Source: a virus. From it: a stretch of DNA of 41,969 nt. The position numbers and the translations under genes were made by a program. The DNA is taken from positions 1 to 41,969 of IMG/VR virus record IMGVR_UViG_3300028864_000046; one strand, written 5' to 3'. The notes below the pieces were generated by a model. That model made no database searches, had not been told where the DNA came from, and worked only from the letters and a program-made list of their open reading frames with translations. Below, piece after piece: positions 15,734 through 23,787 of the stretch; the stretch's first letter is position 1; every line of letters begins with the position of its first letter.

Positions 15734-16008
15734 CAAAAATAGACGGTTTTACAGTAAGTCCAGAATTGGTACAGTCGCTAAAAATGTGGTGTCCGCGTCG
15801 TGAGTATGACGAAACTTTACTTATGAGTTATATTGATTATATTTCTCGTATACAAGATTTTCTTTGTCGTCATATGGATGAATTGCCTCCAAAATGTATG
15901 CCTGAAATTAGTGAATATCTTGGCGAATTAGTAACTATTAAAGATGATTTAAAGCGACTTGAAAAATTATTACCAATAATTACGAATGAAGAAAGGGAAG
16001 CATCATGA
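15730..16008 (+). CDS. Small hypothetical protein (trio gene 2)
   Basis: A 92-residue, mainly helical protein with several cysteines (CPRR, FLCRHMDE, PKCMPE), translationally coupled on both sides by ATGA overlaps. The C-terminal half (residues 55-90) has a coiled-coil pattern. The cysteines are not arranged in a recognisable zinc-binding motif. The function is unknown. Confidence 0.55.
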   Translation: MTKIDGFTVSPELVQSLKMWCPRREYDETLLMSYIDYISRIQDFLCRHMDELPPKCMPEISEYLGELVTIKDDLKRLEKLLPIITNEEREAS

Positions 16009-16301
16009 AAAAGAAACGAATTGGATTTGACTCCTACGGTGACGAAGATCCAGAAGAAAAAGACAACGTGAATAAATCCGTTGAGCAGATTAAAACCTTT
16101 CTACAGGCAATTTATTCTAATGATGGAACTACGGAGCAAAAGGAGTTCCGAACTACACGAGATCTGATCTATGAGCTACGGGATATGATTACGGCTGGGT
16201 TCAAAGATATGAACGAAGCGCTTTCCGATTTAGGCTATGAACTGGAGTATCTGGAGGGAGTTCCACACTGGATTTTATACGAGAGAACCCCTAACCCCTA
16301 A
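16005..16301 (+). CDS. Small hypothetical protein (trio gene 3)
   Basis: A 98-residue acidic protein that begins on the upstream stop (ATGA). It has a charged N-terminus (DSYGDEDPEEKDN), two predicted helices (residues 28-42 and 52-82) and an aromatic C-terminal strand (GVPHWILYE). It ends just before a CCCCT/AGGGG mini-palindrome and the terminator at 16328. No family is recognised. Confidence 0.55.
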   Translation: MKKKRIGFDSYGDEDPEEKDNVNKSVEQIKTFLQAIYSNDGTTEQKEFRTTRDLIYELRDMITAGFKDMNEALSDLGYELEYLEGVPHWILYERTPNP

Positions 16302-16327
16302 AGGGGAATAAATCACCTCACCCCCTG

Positions 16328-16357
16328 CCCCCTCTCCTTAAGGCGAGGGGGTTTTTT
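16328..16357 (+). terminator. Rho-independent terminator
   Basis: CCCCCTC (16328-16334) and GAGGGGG (16345-16351) form the main stem with an inner CC/GG pair around TTAA, followed by TTTTTT. The next late promoter box starts 2 nt later. Confidence 0.85.
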
Positions 16358-16358
16358 A

Positions 16359-16397
16359 TGTCCTTTTCCTGCCCTCACATAACTTATAAATTTGTAC
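16359..16397 (+). promoter_or_regulatory. Phage late promoter 4 (connector operon)
   Basis: TGTCCTTTT at 16359-16367 is followed by 17 nt and then TATAAATTTGTAC, with the -7 box TAAATTTG at 16387-16394. The start is predicted near 16401, 14 nt before the ATG at 16415. Confidence 0.8.
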
Positions 16398-16414
16398 AAT
16401 CAAAATTATAAGTT

Positions 16415-17365
16415 ATGATATTCTCAGCACAAAAATGGAACAATGCTTCCGAAATTCAGCCGTATATAAGTGTAGCTGCCAGCTTATCGTTTGCCACTAT
16501 GGAAGCGCCTCTCCGCAATGCTTTCGAAATGTTTTTGCGTTCGCTCCTGGGCGATGCGCTGATAACCGATATTGAAACATATTACGCAGATTCGGAGGCT
16601 ACTCCCAAACAAAAGCGATTACTCCAGCTTGCACAGCGTGCCAATGCGTTGTTATCGCTTTGGTATGATTACGACGAGCTTCAGGTTGAAATAAGTGACT
16701 CAGGTGCTAAGCGTCAGGAATCAGACAAGGTTAAAACACCCTATAAGTACCAGGAACAATCACTAAAAAAAGGGTGGAAAGAAAAAGGCTTCAATGCCTT
16801 GGATGATCTCTTATCTTATCTTGAGGCTGAAAAAGCCACTTTTACTCATTATACTTCCAGCTCTAAAAAAACGGAAATAGTGCGTAGTGCTGCCGAAATA
16901 GATCAATTTTACTATATCAACGGTAGCCGGATTATTTTTCTTCGCCTGCAGTCACACTTCCGCAATGTGGTAAATACCATTGTTGCTCCACGGTTGGGAG
17001 ATATCTATGCCAATTATTTGACAGAAATTGTCAAAGATACTCCTGATGCTAAGTATGTGAAACTTCGTGGAGCATTGCTTCCGGTAGTGGTTTTTTATGC
17101 CGTTGCCCGCCTGATCCGCGAAACAGGTAGCCTGACAGATAAAGGTTTGTTTTTCGAAACATTGAAAAATTCCGACGATGCCGTGAACACGTCACCGGTT
17201 ACCGATGAACGTGTAGTTTCTCAAGCGAAACTAGCTGAATCGGATGCAATAGCCTATTGGGCAATCGTTGAAAAATTACTCAAGACAGATTTTGCCTACA
17301 CCGGACCATCGGTTAGTAAAATTCCAAAGCGTGATAATAACGATAAAAAATCTTTTTGGGGATGA
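16415..17365 (+). CDS. DUF6712-like phage protein, possible connector
   Basis: A 316-residue, largely helical protein. It resembles Bacteroidota phage proteins annotated as DUF6712, a resemblance from memory and not a verified match. The N-terminal region (WNNASEIQPYISVAASLSFA) and a second helical block near residues 165-215 (IDQFYYINGSRIIFLRLQSHFRNVVNTIV) suggest an internal duplication of a helical connector-type fold. The stop overlaps the next ATG (ATGA at 17362-17365). A head-tail connector or adaptor role is inferred from its place downstream of portal. Confidence 0.55.
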   Translation: MIFSAQKWNNASEIQPYISVAASLSFATMEAPLRNAFEMFLRSLLGDALITDIETYYADSEATPKQKRLLQLAQRANALLSLWYDYDELQVEISDSGAKRQESDKVKTPYKYQEQSLKKGWKEKGFNALDDLLSYLEAEKATFTHYTSSSKKTEIVRSAAEIDQFYYINGSRIIFLRLQSHFRNVVNTIVAPRLGDIYANYLTEIVKDTPDAKYVKLRGALLPVVVFYAVARLIRETGSLTDKGLFFETLKNSDDAVNTSPVTDERVVSQAKLAESDAIAYWAIVEKLLKTDFAYTGPSVSKIPKRDNNDKKSFWG

Positions 17366-18150
17366 AAACACTGAAAGTTATAGACCACCGGTACTTTTTC
17401 TTTTTCGATAAAACCATCGAACTTCAGGTACCTGAACGATGGGAAGATCTGAACGATAATCAGTTTACCGTATGTGCCGGCATTTATGTGGACCCACTTT
17501 CGGATATTGACTTTATAAGTCAGTATTTTGGTATAGATAAGCGTGTTGTGAAGCAAATTAGCAAGTTTGAACAATACAAACTTACTGAATTGGCCAGTTT
17601 CGTGGTGAAGCCAACCGGTACAGTGAATTTCTTTTACATTGATCAAATACCAGGAACAAAATTACTCTCTCCCGGACAAAAACTCCGTGGAGTTACGTTT
17701 GAGCATTTTGCACTATTCGATACCTATTTTTTCGACTATGTAAATGATCCTACCGAAGCTAATCTTCGCACGTTTGTAGCTGCCGTTTACCTCAAAAAAG
17801 GGGATAGGATAACCGATATCGATTTTGAAAAACATGTCAACTTATTTGCACGAAAAGTGGATAAAATGACATTATATGCCATTTTTCTAAACTACGTATT
17901 TCTTCGCGACTGGCTTTCGAAAGCATTTCCATCCCTATTTCAAAAATCAGACTCAAAAGAGGACGATGAAGATGACAGGAAAATAAAACCACAGAAAAAA
18001 CCGAGTAGACCCGATTGGAACTCAATGCTCGATGGAGTTGTGGGAGAAAACATACTGGAATATGACAGTTACAAGGCTTTGCCTTGCATACAGTTATTCA
18101 AATTAATGAATAAACACATCAAAGAATTCAAACGTAATGGCCGAAAATAA
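17362..18150 (+). CDS. Hypothetical protein, possibly tail-assembly
   Basis: A 262-residue protein. I chose the ATG at 17362 over a TTG two codons upstream because of the ATGA overlap with the previous stop. It has an N-terminal beta-rich region (residues 1-60), a central helical part and a highly charged low-complexity linker (residues 195-215, DSKEDDEDDRKIKPQKK), then a helical C-terminus. It overlaps the next gene by 14 nt. An overlapping gene pair just before tail genes resembles tail-assembly chaperones, but I see no slippery heptamer at the overlap. Confidence 0.5.
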   Translation: MKTLKVIDHRYFFFFDKTIELQVPERWEDLNDNQFTVCAGIYVDPLSDIDFISQYFGIDKRVVKQISKFEQYKLTELASFVVKPTGTVNFFYIDQIPGTKLLSPGQKLRGVTFEHFALFDTYFFDYVNDPTEANLRTFVAAVYLKKGDRITDIDFEKHVNLFARKVDKMTLYAIFLNYVFLRDWLSKAFPSLFQKSDSKEDDEDDRKIKPQKKPSRPDWNSMLDGVVGENILEYDSYKALPCIQLFKLMNKHIKEFKRNGRK

Positions 18151-18667
18151 CGCATTATCAGACTTTACCACTTATATCTGTAACCTATGTAGAGCGCATG
18201 TGGAACTCAAGCATACTTCATCGAGTAAGCACTTTATTGAGCTTAATTCCAACGAACAAATGGAGAATCAGCGACAGGCAGTTTATCCGCTTGTGGCCAT
18301 GGAAAAACTTACGGTAAGTTATACCGGACTCAATGACGCCGTTCGTAAAAGTCGCTACTGCGAAATCATGTTTTTGAATAAGGTAACAAGTAATGGAGAT
18401 TTCGCAGCAGTTCAGGCTGTTAAAGATGCTATGGAAGCAATAGCAGAGGATTTTTTGAAGAAGATGAAGATAGATAAGCGTAGCCGATTATATCCATTCC
18501 TTAAGTGCCTGGAACTATCCAATATCGAATTGAATTTTATCGAAAATGAATCTATAAACCTACATGGCGTTCTATTGTCGTTGAATTTCGATCTTCCATT
18601 TATCGAAACATTGGAAGCTGGACGCTTTGATGATACTGTCCTTTTTCCACCTGTACCAGAAAGCTAA
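18137..18667 (+). CDS. Hypothetical structural or assembly protein
   Basis: A 176-residue alpha/beta protein that overlaps the upstream gene by 14 nt. It contains cysteines near the N-terminus (YICNLCRAHV) in a spacing too loose for a zinc finger call, and hydrophobic strands at the C-terminal end. Its final codons contain the TGTCCTTTTT box of the next late promoter, so the 3' end of the gene is under both coding and promoter constraint. The function is unknown; minor tail or connector protein by position. Confidence 0.5.
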   Translation: MAENNALSDFTTYICNLCRAHVELKHTSSSKHFIELNSNEQMENQRQAVYPLVAMEKLTVSYTGLNDAVRKSRYCEIMFLNKVTSNGDFAAVQAVKDAMEAIAEDFLKKMKIDKRSRLYPFLKCLELSNIELNFIENESINLHGVLLSLNFDLPFIETLEAGRFDDTVLFPPVPES

Positions 18668-18675
18668 TTTTGTAA
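18637..18675 (+). promoter_or_regulatory. Phage late promoter 5 (tail fibre/lysis), inside upstream gene
   Basis: TGTCCTTTT at 18637-18645 lies within the last codons of the preceding gene. After 17 nt comes GCTAATTTTGTAA, with TAATTTTG at 18665-18672. The start is predicted near 18679, 13 nt before the tail-fibre ATG. No terminator separates it from the upstream gene. Confidence 0.75.
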
Positions 18676-18691
18676 CAAAATAATAATTATT

Positions 18692-21394
18692 ATGGCCATA
18701 ATTGATTTATTAAACCGCGCTAAACAGGTAAAAACCGAAACTGTAGAACTAAATAATAGTTCTACACGTATTGGTGGTTTGTTTGAAGATACTCTAAATT
18801 ATGTTGAGACAATCTTGACCGGAATTTATGACGTTTCATATAAAATACCGCTTCCGGCAGGTCAATATTATACTGCTACAACTGCTAGAGCTGCAGTTCC
18901 GGTTTCTTTCCGCAAAAAAGGATTAGTAATATCTTATGATACTTCTTCCACTGTCTATGTTATTGAGGAATTCTATCAAGGCGAAGTTTCAGCATGGACA
19001 ACTTCCGGTAATTGGAAGAATAATACCAGTAAGATTTTAAATGCCATTTCTCTGATTGATGGTAAAGTTACAGATGAAGTTGGGTTAAGGATTGCGGGGG
19101 ATGCTAATTTGCAGGGTCAGATAAATGCAGTTTCTGCCGGATCTTTAGGAGCAATAGCTTATAATGATCCGGCTCCAACACCTGGTAAAAATGGGTATTT
19201 TAAATTTTCAAATGGTGGAAGTTGTACATTTATTACCGGCGGAGCAGTTACAGTAAAAGCACAAGATGAATTATCAGTAGAATTTACAGCACCATCAACT
19301 TATGTTTATAAGGCTATTGTGATTGATAATTCTCAATTTGTAAGCAAATCTGCTCAATCATTTACATCTGCAGAAAAATTGCAAGCTCGCAAAAATACAG
19401 AATCAAAACATGAGTATCAAGATGCTTCAATAGTTGATGCTGAAAAAATACCATTACCAAATATCGGTTGGAGGTCAACGTTAGGCGTATATACGGCACA
19501 ATCAATGTTTTATTCAAGCGATTTGATACCAATTGTTGGCATAATTTATATGTATGCACCAATTCACAGCAATGAAAGTGTTGCTACAGTTTGTTTTTTC
19601 AATTCTTCGGGTGTTTTTATATCGGCTTTTAAAGCAAGAAAAATTGGATTTTATTGCATCGATGAGTTTCCAGCTACAGCAACTCAATATACATTTACAT
19701 CAAATACCGATAGTAGGACTTATTGGTGCAGAAATGGGGTTCAACAGGATTTAAGAAAATATATAAATGTTTCTGTAAATAATTTAAAAGTAGCCGATCC
19801 GAATTTAATTGATTTGCCATTAACATGGGTAGCCGGTAGCTATTATAGTGCAACTACAGGTAATTTAGTTCCTCAAGGAGGATGGAATTACACTGCGCCT
19901 ATTGATTTATCATTAATCTCGTTAGCAATCTCGGGTAGCTACAATGATAATGGAACTGTTGCAAGCGTTTTATATCAGCGTGCCGATGGTACTTTTTTAC
20001 AAAAAGATACGAATCTTATTAACGGTACTCTTTATACAGATAAGATTTTAAACAAACCATACGAAGCTAAATACGCCATATTGTCTTGTCCTGATGCTGC
20101 AAAATTTACAGCAAAAAGCTCTACAAATATAAATATATCAGACCTTCCAGCTGCAATTACACCATTATATTTAGCTAAAGTGAAAAAACCAACTTATAAT
20201 TATTTTATTGATTATAACTTGTTTGTTCCGCTAAATTTGAAGCGTTGGATTGATGGGGATTATAATGGATTAGACAGTGTAGTAACAGCAACTTCGCTAG
20301 GATTATTTTCAGCCTACGGTTTTGGAAAAGAATTAAATATTGTCAATTCTGGAAGTATTGGGAATAAAGCAATTCTGATGATTCAAACTGTCCGTAACGA
20401 GTTGAAGGTTAGTAATAGAATTAATTTTCATTTTTTTGCTGTTGCAACAGTTTCTGGAACATATAGCATTCAATTATATAATTTGAATACATCAGTAAAA
20501 ACAATTCCTTTGATTTTGACAGCAAATGTAATTCAAGAGGTAAGTTTTTATTATGATTTTCCTAATGGATATGATTGGACAACATTTAGCCGACTAGTAC
20601 TTTATAGCATTAATCATCCGTCTACATCGACATTAACAGTTTCACCATTTGAAATATGGGATGGCAAATTACCACAACCGTCATTTACGAATCAAATTTC
20701 ATTAAAAGAATCCAATATATTGATAGATAGAAGTGGATTCGTTGGGAAAAGAGGGTTGTTTATAGGAGACAGTATTTCGGTGACTAATGAACGGTTTTGG
20801 AAAGGTGTTCTTTCTACCCTATATGGATTTGACTATGTTTTACCAATTGCAGGACAATTAGCTCCTGCACAAGGAGGGATGCCACTTTATCCACATGTAA
20901 CAGAAACAACGGGTTCAGAAAGTATATGGTATCGGTGCGGTGGCAATAGAATGAGTATTTATTCATTCGACAAGATAAATTTATTTGGCGGAACGAATGA
21001 TTTAAATGCCGGCTATAACTTAGGTGCTGCTACTGATACAGCCTATAAAGATACGAATAGTCGGCCGGGTACTTTGACATGGTGTGCGGCATTTAAAGGG
21101 TGTATAGAGATGTTACAACGAGATTTCCCCGGCATTGAGATCGTTATTTGTACAGTTTTGGATACAAGTGGTTATGGCAATACAATGTATGATGGAACTT
21201 ATAATACTCGCGAAGCCATGGCCATACGTCAGATGCAAATAGCTGCATTATACAATCTCAAATGTGTTCCATTCTTTTGGATGTCAGGAATAACAGCTCA
21301 TAATACGCCAATGATGACAGCGGATAGCATACATCCAAACTTATTCGGTGCAAATGGAATGGCTGCTTGTTATGCTGCTACTGTAGGTTTATAA
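18692..21394 (+). CDS. Tail fibre/spike with C-terminal SGNH hydrolase domain
   Basis: A 900-residue protein. The N-terminal 70 residues are helical and likely attach to the tail; residues 75-670 are beta-rich with fibre-like repeats of Thr, Ser, Ala and Tyr. Residues 685-900 form an SGNH/GDSL hydrolase: block I LFIGDSIS with Ser694, block III FGGTND at 765-770, block V DSIHPN with Asp878 and His881. Such domains deacetylate or cut ester groups on surface polysaccharides, so this is a likely receptor-binding depolymerase. The gene has its own late promoter and heads the operon that includes lysis. Confidence 0.85.
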   Translation: MAIIDLLNRAKQVKTETVELNNSSTRIGGLFEDTLNYVETILTGIYDVSYKIPLPAGQYYTATTARAAVPVSFRKKGLVISYDTSSTVYVIEEFYQGEVSAWTTSGNWKNNTSKILNAISLIDGKVTDEVGLRIAGDANLQGQINAVSAGSLGAIAYNDPAPTPGKNGYFKFSNGGSCTFITGGAVTVKAQDELSVEFTAPSTYVYKAIVIDNSQFVSKSAQSFTSAEKLQARKNTESKHEYQDASIVDAEKIPLPNIGWRSTLGVYTAQSMFYSSDLIPIVGIIYMYAPIHSNESVATVCFFNSSGVFISAFKARKIGFYCIDEFPATATQYTFTSNTDSRTYWCRNGVQQDLRKYINVSVNNLKVADPNLIDLPLTWVAGSYYSATTGNLVPQGGWNYTAPIDLSLISLAISGSYNDNGTVASVLYQRADGTFLQKDTNLINGTLYTDKILNKPYEAKYAILSCPDAAKFTAKSSTNINISDLPAAITPLYLAKVKKPTYNYFIDYNLFVPLNLKRWIDGDYNGLDSVVTATSLGLFSAYGFGKELNIVNSGSIGNKAILMIQTVRNELKVSNRINFHFFAVATVSGTYSIQLYNLNTSVKTIPLILTANVIQEVSFYYDFPNGYDWTTFSRLVLYSINHPSTSTLTVSPFEIWDGKLPQPSFTNQISLKESNILIDRSGFVGKRGLFIGDSISVTNERFWKGVLSTLYGFDYVLPIAGQLAPAQGGMPLYPHVTETTGSESIWYRCGGNRMSIYSFDKINLFGGTNDLNAGYNLGAATDTAYKDTNSRPGTLTWCAAFKGCIEMLQRDFPGIEIVICTVLDTSGYGNTMYDGTYNTREAMAIRQMQIAALYNLKCVPFFWMSGITAHNTPMMTADSIHPNLFGANGMAACYAATVGL

Positions 21395-21432
21395 AATAAT
21401 TTTATTCAATAAACTATTTATAATAATTCCCC

Positions 21433-21912
21433 ATGAACCCATACATTTATATTAAATCCATTTTTTATACCATTTCAGGTTGGTTTTCGGCGATATTACT
21501 ATATTTTTTGCCTATCAAAGATCTTGTTCATGCATTGGCTATAATGTTTGCTATAAATTTTGTATTGGGAATTTTAGCAGGTATATTAGTTCAGGGCGAA
21601 AAAGTTGATTTTAAAAAAGCATTATTAGCATTTGCCGAAATTGCACTGTACTTGGTAATACTTACCTGTGTATTTAATTTAGGTGAGAAAATGAAAGGAA
21701 GTGACTGGATTTTTGCTATGCTTATTTGGTTGACTTGGGCTTGGCATTATTTCTATGTTTCGAATATTCTCAAAAATATGACTCGTTTACTCCCAAATAG
21801 TAAAGGTTTACGCTTTGCCTATTATATTTTAGGTTTAGAATTTATAAAACGTATTCCCGGATTAAGAGGTTTCGAACGAAAAGAAAAATTATCTAAATCA
21901 CCATGTAAATAA
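21433..21912 (+). CDS. Holin-like membrane protein
   Basis: A 159-residue protein with about four hydrophobic segments (residues 5-27, 31-52, 63-85, 91-108) and a basic C-terminal tail ending in KEKLSKSPCK. This size and topology match phage holin families in Bacteroidota. It would form membrane lesions that release the endolysin encoded downstream. It starts 38 nt after the tail-fibre stop with no new promoter visible, so it is probably read from late promoter 5. Confidence 0.65.
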   Translation: MNPYIYIKSIFYTISGWFSAILLYFLPIKDLVHALAIMFAINFVLGILAGILVQGEKVDFKKALLAFAEIALYLVILTCVFNLGEKMKGSDWIFAMLIWLTWAWHYFYVSNILKNMTRLLPNSKGLRFAYYILGLEFIKRIPGLRGFERKEKLSKSPCK

Positions 21913-21919
21913 TCATAAT

Positions 21920-22159
21920 ATGAAAAAACCAACTCTATTTCAACGCCTAAAAGCAGCATTTAAGGCAGAAACGCCAGTATTTGCTCGTTTCTTTCAAACT
22001 TTATCAGTTGGAGTGGCTGCATTGCCACTGTATTACTCGGGTTTAGATCCCGAAATTAAAGCTGTTATTCCAAAAGATTACCTACTTACTATTGCGGTGG
22101 TAGGTGGAATTTTGATTGTTATTTGTCAGTTTTTTGAAAAGAAAGGAGGCGCAAAATGA
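21920..22159 (+). CDS. Second small membrane protein in lysis cassette
   Basis: A 79-residue protein with a basic amphipathic N-terminus (LFQRLKAAFKAE) followed by two hydrophobic segments (about residues 22-42 and 53-70). It lies 7 nt after the holin-like gene, and its stop overlaps the endolysin start (ATGA). It could be a second holin, an antiholin or a pinholin-like accessory. Confidence 0.55.
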   Translation: MKKPTLFQRLKAAFKAETPVFARFFQTLSVGVAALPLYYSGLDPEIKAVIPKDYLLTIAVVGGILIVICQFFEKKGGAK

Positions 22160-22611
22160 GCAAAATAGACACCCTTCACCCGCTTATTCGCGAAGAAGTA
22201 AGACAATTAGTTGATAAAATCAACACCTCAGTTTTGACAAGTAATGTCAAAATGGTAGTTACATGTGGTCTACGCACGTTTGACGAACAAAATGCCCTGT
22301 ACGCACAAAAACCGAAAGTAACCAACGCTAAAGGCGGTCAGAGCCTGCATAATTACGGCTTTGCATTCGATTTTTGTTTGGCCGTAGGCGGCAAAACTAT
22401 CTGGGATGTGGCCAAAGATTTCGATGGTGACAAAGTTCCGGACTGGATGGAAGTGGTAAAAGTTTTCAAAGCTGCCGGATATACCTGGGGCGGAGATTTC
22501 CGAAGCATTACCGACCGTCCACACTTCGAAAAAACGTTTGGCCATACATGGCAACAACTATTAGTAATTAAACAAGCCGGCAAAACCGAAAACGGTTATG
22601 TCATAATATAA
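22156..22611 (+). CDS. M15-family peptidoglycan endopeptidase (endolysin)
   Basis: A 151-residue protein with the M15/VanY zinc-peptidase signature S63-x-H65-x-x-G68-x-A70-x-D72 in SLHNYGFAFD, plus the third zinc ligand His123 in DRPHFE, after the WGGDF strand. These enzymes cleave L-Ala-D-Glu or D-Ala links in peptidoglycan stems. There is no signal peptide, which fits release through the holin encoded upstream. It is about the size of phage T5-type L-alanyl-D-glutamate peptidases. It overlaps the preceding gene by 4 nt. Confidence 0.9.
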   Translation: MSKIDTLHPLIREEVRQLVDKINTSVLTSNVKMVVTCGLRTFDEQNALYAQKPKVTNAKGGQSLHNYGFAFDFCLAVGGKTIWDVAKDFDGDKVPDWMEVVKVFKAAGYTWGGDFRSITDRPHFEKTFGHTWQQLLVIKQAGKTENGYVII

Positions 22612-22616
22612 TTATC

Positions 22617-23225
22617 ATGAAAATACCAACACATAAATTACTCGCATTGCTCATTTTATTTGTTTTTGTAGCCTGTTCTACAGTTAAGAAAACAACCACT
22701 TCCAACATAAAGGAAGTGGTGAAATCTGATACTGAAGTATCGAAAAATACGGAAGCAAAACAAACTTCAAATTTTACGGACAAATCAAATATTGTGGAGT
22801 CGAAAACGATTGCTCAAGCGGATCTGGATTCTTCGGAATGTGATACAAGGATAATTGACTACGATACCAATAAACCAATTGTAGACGGCACAGGAAAGCC
22901 CCCTGTATTGCGTGAAACGGTTATTAGTAACAGAAAACACGTTAAAAAACTTGCCACAATCACAGATAAGAAGGATGAGCAAAAAAATGTACAATCAAAC
23001 TATACAATGTTGCTCAAAAGCAACATTGATAGTATGCAACACATAAATACTTCACTTATAAGTAAAACTGAAACCAAGGAAACCCCAGTACCTAATAACT
23101 GGTTGAAATGGTTATTATCTGGAATAGTTATTTGTTTGGCGGTTGGTCTATTTTTGAAATTTAAAGGATTGAATTTAGTGTCCTTTATTTGGAAGTTTAT
23201 CAGGAGTATTTTTGTATCGAAATAA
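22617..23225 (+). CDS. Candidate unimolecular spanin (lipoprotein plus C-terminal TM)
   Basis: A 202-residue protein. The N-terminus has a lipoprotein signal (MKIPTHKLLALLILFVFVAC, lipidated Cys20), and the C-terminus has one transmembrane segment at about 163-181 followed by a basic end. Residues 25-155 are a polar, Lys/Thr/Ser-rich linker with coiled-coil character. Outer-membrane lipid anchor plus inner-membrane anchor in one chain is the u-spanin architecture (as in phage T1 gp11), which fuses the two membranes at the end of lysis. It lies 5 nt after the endolysin. Its last codons contain late promoter 6. Confidence 0.65.
   Translation: MKIPTHKLLALLILFVFVACSTVKKTTTSNIKEVVKSDTEVSKNTEAKQTSNFTDKSNIVESKTIAQADLDSSECDTRIIDYDTNKPIVDGTGKPPVLRETVISNRKHVKKLATITDKKDEQKNVQSNYTMLLKSNIDSMQHINTSLISKTETKETPVPNNWLKWLLSGIVICLAVGLFLKFKGLNLVSFIWKFIRSIFVSK
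23179..23217 (+). promoter_or_regulatory. Phage late promoter 6, inside spanin gene end
   Basis: TGTCCTTTA at 23179-23187 is followed by 17 nt and then AGTATTTTTGTAT, with TATTTTTG at 23207-23214. The box is embedded in coding sequence of the preceding gene. The start is predicted near 23221, giving a leader of about 39 nt before the ATG at 23260. Confidence 0.7.
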
Positions 23226-23259
23226 AACAATTATTATTAATAACTAAAATTAAATTCTT

Positions 23260-23664
23260 ATGAAAAGATTGATTTTTCTTTTAATTGCATTCGCCTGCGG
23301 TTTAACTACTGTGATTGCTTCTGATGTAGGTTCTAAGCCTACTCTACAATTACCAACGTCCGTGATTACGCAAATCACAGCCATGCCGGTACTTAATGCT
23401 GTTTGTTTTGAAATGACTCCGGTCATTTATCAAGCTTCAGGAGTAACTCTGGTGAATAAGTATCAAATGGTAGGTAAAACGTTTATGCCGGTTGCAATTC
23501 TGCATTTAGATCCTGGCATATACATACAGGTGTCGGTAAATAAATTTAATCTACAAAACAGAACCTCAAACAATAGTTATACGCCATATTCGATGCTAAA
23601 CAACTATGAACTATTAACTGTCAACTATGAATTGAATTTACCTACTGCTCGACATGTTTCGTAA
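23260..23664 (+). CDS. Secreted hypothetical protein with repeat-derived C-terminus
   Basis: A 134-residue protein with a signal peptide (MKRLIFLLIAFACGLTTVIAS, cleavage after about residue 20). The mature part is beta-rich without a known motif. Residues 113-129 (NNYELLTVNYELNLP) are encoded by a short interspersed repeat (AACTATGAACTATTAACTG type) that occurs between genes in many Bacteroidota chromosomes, so the C-terminus was probably replaced by repeat insertion. It has its own late promoter and is followed by a terminator. A periplasmic or surface protein made late in infection is inferred. Confidence 0.55.
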   Translation: MKRLIFLLIAFACGLTTVIASDVGSKPTLQLPTSVITQITAMPVLNAVCFEMTPVIYQASGVTLVNKYQMVGKTFMPVAILHLDPGIYIQVSVNKFNLQNRTSNNSYTPYSMLNNYELLTVNYELNLPTARHVS

Positions 23665-23690
23665 TTTGTATTTTTAAATGGTTTTTTTCA

Positions 23691-23722
23691 AACGCCCGGT
23701 CTGTGAAGATCGGGCGTTTTTT
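23691..23722 (+). terminator. Terminator with TGTGAA loop
   Basis: AACGCCCGGTC (23691-23701) pairs with GATCGGGCGTT (23708-23718) around TGTGAA, followed by a T run. It is nearly duplicated at 30530-30560, including the flanking ATGGTTTTT...CAAACGC lead-in. Confidence 0.85.
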
Positions 23723-23731
23723 GTAGAAATA

Positions 23732-23770
23732 TGTCCTTTTACTATGCTGCGTTATTGCCGAAATTTGTAC
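23732..23770 (+). promoter_or_regulatory. Phage late promoter 7 (tape-measure operon)
   Basis: TGTCCTTTT at 23732-23740 is followed by 17 nt and then CCGAAATTTGTAC, with GAAATTTG at 23760-23767. The start is predicted near 23774, excluding an ATG at 23731 as the translation start of the next gene. Confidence 0.75.
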
Positions 23771-23787
23771 AATCAAAATCAGATTTT

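Noticed and set aside
18130-18160. Programmed frameshift for tail-assembly chaperones
   Set aside because: The two genes overlap by 14 nt but no slippery heptamer is visible at the overlap, and the second gene has its own ATG.
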